Shown here one piece after another: positions 60,309-64,000 of a stretch of DNA of 64,000 bases (position 1 is the stretch's first letter; each line of letters begins with the position of its first letter). Where the stretch lies: positions 2,110,501 through 2,174,500 of the forward strand of contig NC_084923.1 in assembly GCF_958298935.1 (NCBI RefSeq), given 5' to 3'. Source of the DNA: Phragmites australis. Taxonomy: Eukaryota; Streptophyta; Magnoliopsida; Poales; Poaceae. The position numbers were made by a program, and so were the translations under genes. The notes beneath the pieces were generated by a model. It had not been told where the DNA came from and did no database searches. It saw only the letters and a list, made by a program, of their open reading frames with translations.

Positions 60309-61396
60309 CATTTGAGCTCTTCTTCTCTCAGCAAATGTGCAAGCCTCTCATTAATATAATATTTTAAAGCCACCTCATTTGGTGATAAGGAGTTTGTTTC
60401 GACCTTCTTATTGAGCTCATCAATTTTGTTGGTCAACTGCTTCTTTTCTTTCTTCAAGATCCTAACAATATGTTTGACCCAACCCCTCAAGTATTGTCTG
60501 AGAGATCTAATTTTATTTTGCCATACTTCAATGTCATTGTTTCCCTGATGCTCTTCTTTCAAAATATTATCTATCATCTCGTAGAAACCATCTCGAATTA
60601 ATCATCCCAATTCGAATTTAAAAGGAGGTTATTTTCCATAGTGAAAGAGACCTTCGGATATTTAACCCCAACAGAGACCTTAAGATATTTAGCTTCTCAC
60701 TCAATACTCATCAGTACCCTATCAAGTTTCTCGAAAGTTGAAGGATCAAAGTCATTAGCACATATATATTGGTGACCTTTTACCTTGATCTCCAGTAAAT
60801 TCAATGTTTCAATTACAGCATTGAATAGATGAGACCACGTGATCAAAGTAAGAGAATATCTATAATTTCTCTTCTTAGATTATCGAAATAATGAATTTTC
60901 AAATAAATGTAGCATCATTCTAATACATTAAGCTAAATCTTCTTCATGCATACCAACAAGAGCATACAACGGACACAACTGTACCATACTGAAACGATCA
61001 TCAAACTAGTTCATCATTCGATCAATGGAGTGGTTAGGCTTGTCAATTGCAATTGAATCGTCACCCCATTCCAGTACTCCACCACGATTCTTGGACACCA
61101 GAAACATGCGTGCAAAGTGACCCAGGGGATCACTAATAGAACATAGAACTGCGCAAACAAAGACTGAAATCCTCTTTGGAAAACCTTTCAGAAGTGTCAA
61201 AAACTCTACTTTCATCAACATCTACCCCCAAGCTCCCTACCTATCAACTTTTGAGAAACATAAACTAGCCTAACAGCTTCAGATGATTAGTATGTGATGC
61301 ATCACAGAAAAAAAAAACCTTGGTCCTTTTCTTCGCCATTTCGGTTATGTGGCCTACGAAGTAAAATACACTATGTCATGCACTCATGCATGACCG

Positions 61397-61596
61397 GGGA
61401 TTTCAATTTCATTTTACATTTTTTTTCACCGGCGAAACACCGAAATTCGTAAAATGTCACAAAATTTCAGTCATTTTTCATCCTATGCTCTGTGAATCCA
61501 CGTGACAATAAAAGAAAATTACTAAATTAGATACTTCGTTCTCTTCTAAAATTCGCCGAAATTTCGACAAAATTTTAATCCCTATACATGATATAA
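61397..61596. repeat. Dispersed MITE-like repeat, copy 2
   Basis: Begins GGGGATTTCAATTTC and ends AAATTTTAATCCCTA, so the ends are inverted (GGGATT/AATCCC). The inner words AATTCGTAAAATG, AATTTCAGTCATTTTTC and TTCGTTCTCTTCTAAAATTC parallel the copy at 11900-12130. Confidence 0.6.
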
Positions 61597-63283
61597 TCCA
61601 AAATGTCGCCCTATTGGAGGGAGAATGTATATGATGCGTGCACGCGCCCATATCATATGTACATTGACCGAATTCTCAAATTTGTGTGGCTGTGTGGCGT
61701 GGCATCACAGGTCACCGGTGGTCTTGTATGTGTGGGGTGCATGCTCATGCCGTACATGATAAGCCTAATCCTTTCCTTGCTTTCTCTCCACATCATGCAA
61801 AGGCAGCCACTTCCGTTTTTGCGCTTTCGTTCAGTCATACATTCTTATCCCCCCACCCGCACTAACCTCACATCCGGCATTTTATATACTCAACTCTCTG
61901 TTCCCTTTCTGAGCACGCTCCCTAAACGCAACAACAGCTTTGATCCTTCTTTCTCGTCTTCCATGTCCTGGTGTAGTGCTTGCTACCTTTCCTCTCACTA
62001 AACAAGAGTATATGTACACCTATCATACCAAAAGACATCTATACGATATGCATATACATGACTATTGACACTGGGTTAGGCATGCTTGCACGTATCTGAA
62101 CGTATATATACTGCTGCAATAACGTGATGATTGATTTCGTGTTGTCGAACGTGCAGGGAGACACACCTGAATAGCTGATGATAGTACACTATGTCACAGA
62201 AGCTACTTTCAATCCTCATGTAGGAACATGTTCTTAGACTCCAAATAAGGGGCACAAAAGTTCGTCGCCAAGTCTCTAGTAATCGTCGGTAAACTGTCAA
62301 TATGTGAACATCGATCGAACAGTCAGTCACAGATGCACCGAAATCTGTCAATTCTGTGTCAAAATGATGATGTAGGTGATCGTTACCCGGTTCAGAATCT
62401 TGAGCCTCAAGGGTCTCTGATATTTCGCGCAGTGAAGTGTGAAGTCCCCGAAGCTTGCATGGATGGTCGACTGGCCGGAGTTGCGGAAAAAAAGAAGACG
62501 CTCCGACGAACAACCGAGCATGTCCAAAAGTGAATCAATTGATGACGACCGTCTGATCGACCTGGGGAAAGAAAATCAATAGCACACCTTCACCAACCCC
62601 CAGCATCACAGTTTTTCAACAATAGTGCGATTGCGCACGAACGCGAAGACCATACGGCACGGCTGCTGCCTCTTGTTCTTCATCTTTCATTTTTTATGCT
62701 ATGTTATTCTATTTTTGCTGAAGCTGCCTCTGGATTAATAGTTTAAGTAATGAAAAGCCATCTATTTAGAAGGAAACCAGACGGGAGGACTAGAAACGGA
62801 ATAAATCCAACGCTCGGCAACCAGGGAAGGTCACCAGCCAGCGCAAGCTTGTCGACCCACCTGATCATTGCCTCTTGTCTTGCCAAATACTCATTTTATT
62901 TTGAAGCTACCTCCCATTTGTTTATTTATTATTGAATTTTGATATTATTCAGTTATAGGAGTATTATTTAAAGGACAGTATCATTGAGTTCTCGTATTGT
63001 TTTTAGATTCAAATCTGAACAAATCCATTCGAGGGCTTTAGTACTGAAAGTCTTTTTCCGTGTGAAACTGCAAATCGGTGATGCAGATGTCGTGGCGTGG
63101 TACTCTCGAATCTTTTTCAAGTGAAGCAGTTCCCTTCTCTTTGAATGTGCGCAGAATCTCAATCTGCATGTATACAGGGAGGAGAATTAGTTCCTGTTAC
63201 GCTTTAACCCGAGGTTAGCAGAGGTTTCACGCTGCATCTGTACGTACGCAACCCTCATGTCCTCACACGGACCCGGATCCTGA

Positions 63284-63505
63284 TTAATGCAGAAAATCAC
63301 TGTGTTGACAGTGTAATATGTCAATAGCTACAGTAGCCCGTATTAATTAATTAATATTACTGTAGTAAATACTGTAGCAACAGTGATGTGTCAGAACTGT
63401 AGCAACACAATTTACCGGATTACTGTAGCAACAGATCTGGGCTCTTCGCTTTTTATCGGACGGTGCACGTTCATCTTAATGCAGAAGATCTCAGTCCATC
63501 CTCAC
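63284..63505. repeat. TACTGTA-rich dispersed repeat, copy 2
   Basis: Contains GACAGTGTAATATGTCAA, GCTACAGTAGCCCG, AATTAATTAATATTACTGT and several CTGTAGCAACA words, collinear with the repeat at 52890-53160. It ends near GATCTCAGTCCATCC. Confidence 0.6.
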
Positions 63506-63539
63506 ACACATATATAATTAGGAAAATATAATTCCTAAG

Positions 63540-63850
63540 AGCGTAAGTAAGTGCTTATTTGGTAAAGTTTTTAAAGTAACTTTTTGGTTGAAATTAGGAA
63601 TAGTTCTGCCAAACAACAGTTTCAGTTTTTAGTTTTCTGAGTGAAATATGTGTGAGTGATTCTCTGAAAAGAACTAGAAGCTGGAGAGCTAAAAAAAACA
63701 GTTTCCTATGATTCACTTTCCGCACAGAATCACTTCTTCTATATATTTTATTTTAAAAAACCGCTTTCAACCACAAAATCAACTCTATAAAATCACTCCC
63801 TGTAAAAAAATTAAATAAAAAAACTCTACAAAATAGAACCTAATTCTATT
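63540..63850. repeat. Possible MITE with GTGCTTATTTGG start
   Basis: The stretch has GTGCTTATTTGGTAAAG on the left, AGAAGCTGGAGAGCTAAAAAA in the middle and AAAATAGAACCTAATTC on the right, a composition common in small grass DNA transposons. No clear ends or target duplication were found. Confidence 0.3.
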
Positions 63851-64000
63851 TTGCAAGCAGCAAATCGATTGCTTTCCAGTGGCAAATCCAAATCAAAGAG
63901 TCAATGCCATGACCATGATTTCTAAGCCGTGTTAGCTTTGCATCCATGTCAGTGGCGTCAATTCGTGTATGGCGGAACAGTGTCCCTAGATACGGAATGA

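Larger units (their letters stand above)
55100..61020 (-). mobile_element. Degenerate L1-type LINE, split by two later insertions
   Basis: Minus-strand ORF2 pieces occur in the correct order. They are a region with FEKLDRVLMSIEWE near 60.7 kb, a coiled stretch (60577-60310, KKEKKQLTNKIDELNKK), then WYQ...VKLKELLEGDNN and FTKDKVLK (58797-58512). These are followed by FQMEHNK (just below 56979), reverse transcriptase with the catalytic YADD in MQYADDIIIFM (56564-56217), and a zf-RVT end (55380-55144, CCFCNHNESIQHLFLEC) that seems internally shortened. Stops and frameshifts show it is inactive. The gaps coincide exactly with the LTR-type elements at 56984-58506 and 58803-60303; removing each restores the LINE text. 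The endonuclease end beyond about 61.0 kb and the poly(A) end are not resolved. Confidence 0.8.
61020..64000. other. Right-end intergenic region
   Basis: No gene is supported. It holds a second copy of the GGGATT...AATCCC repeat (61397-61596), a second copy of the TACTGTA-rich repeat (63284-63505) and a probable MITE at about 63540-63850. Open frames at 61603-62001 and 62076-62513 show no domain and weak coding character. Confidence 0.5.

Noticed and set aside
61006..61221. 71-aa minus-strand frame as LINE endonuclease
   Set aside because: No endonuclease motif could be recognised, so I did not extend the LINE to include it.
1..64000. tRNA, rRNA, CRISPR or other RNA genes
   Set aside because: No cloverleaf with a GGTTCGANTCC-type arm, no rRNA text and no regularly spaced repeat-spacer array was seen on either strand.

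Overview
The window is nuclear DNA from a grass (Poaceae). The genes are intron-rich with GT-AG junctions, several have GC-rich 5' exons, and the spaces between them hold plant hAT, LINE, LTR and Stowaway elements. From memory, not from a search, the order NLP transcription factor - catalase - DSK2 ubiquilin - (other genes) - cpSRP43 - 4CL-like matches the tip of rice chromosome 3 (OsNLP1, CatC, DSK2-like, cpSRP43, 4CLL4). I therefore read the window as the orthologous segment in another grass. The species cannot be told from the sequence.

Layout: 1-3.1 kb is intergenic with a 711-bp hAT-type MITE. A six-exon RLCK-VII kinase lies on + (3142-5770). Three minus-strand genes follow: an NLP1-like RWP-RK factor (7493-10723), a catalase (15947-18801) and a DSK2/ubiquilin (22072-26086). 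A plus-strand poly(A)-polymerase/CCA-transferase-like locus (28824-32385 and possibly beyond) has four independent lesions and is followed by a decayed hAT transposon (about 33.0-35.9 kb). A ten-exon penta-EF-hand calcium-binding protein is on + (36868-39814). The intronless cpSRP43 gene is on - (44142-45317) and a five-exon 4CL-like acyl-CoA synthetase on + (48271-51480). The right end is transposon-rich: a Stowaway MITE, then a minus-strand LINE (about 55.1-61.0 kb) split by two 1.5-kb LTR-like elements, each flanked by a perfect 5-bp target duplication.

I joined exons by reading splice sites and checking phase. The seven intact models all give complete frames: RLCK 391 aa, NLP 914 aa, catalase 492 aa, DSK2 533 aa, PEF 169 aa, cpSRP43 391 aa, 4CLL 552 aa. 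The genes do not form one pathway. They cover immune/developmental signalling, nitrate-responsive transcription, peroxisomal H2O2 removal, ubiquitin shuttling, calcium sensing, LHCP targeting to thylakoids and probable peroxisomal acyl-CoA activation. No RNA gene, CRISPR array or bacterial-type system was seen. The most unusual items are a 42-bp tandem duplication across the DSK2 stop codon, the fresh-looking pseudogene, the nested insertions that can be read to the base, and an array of GC-rich hairpins in one LTR.
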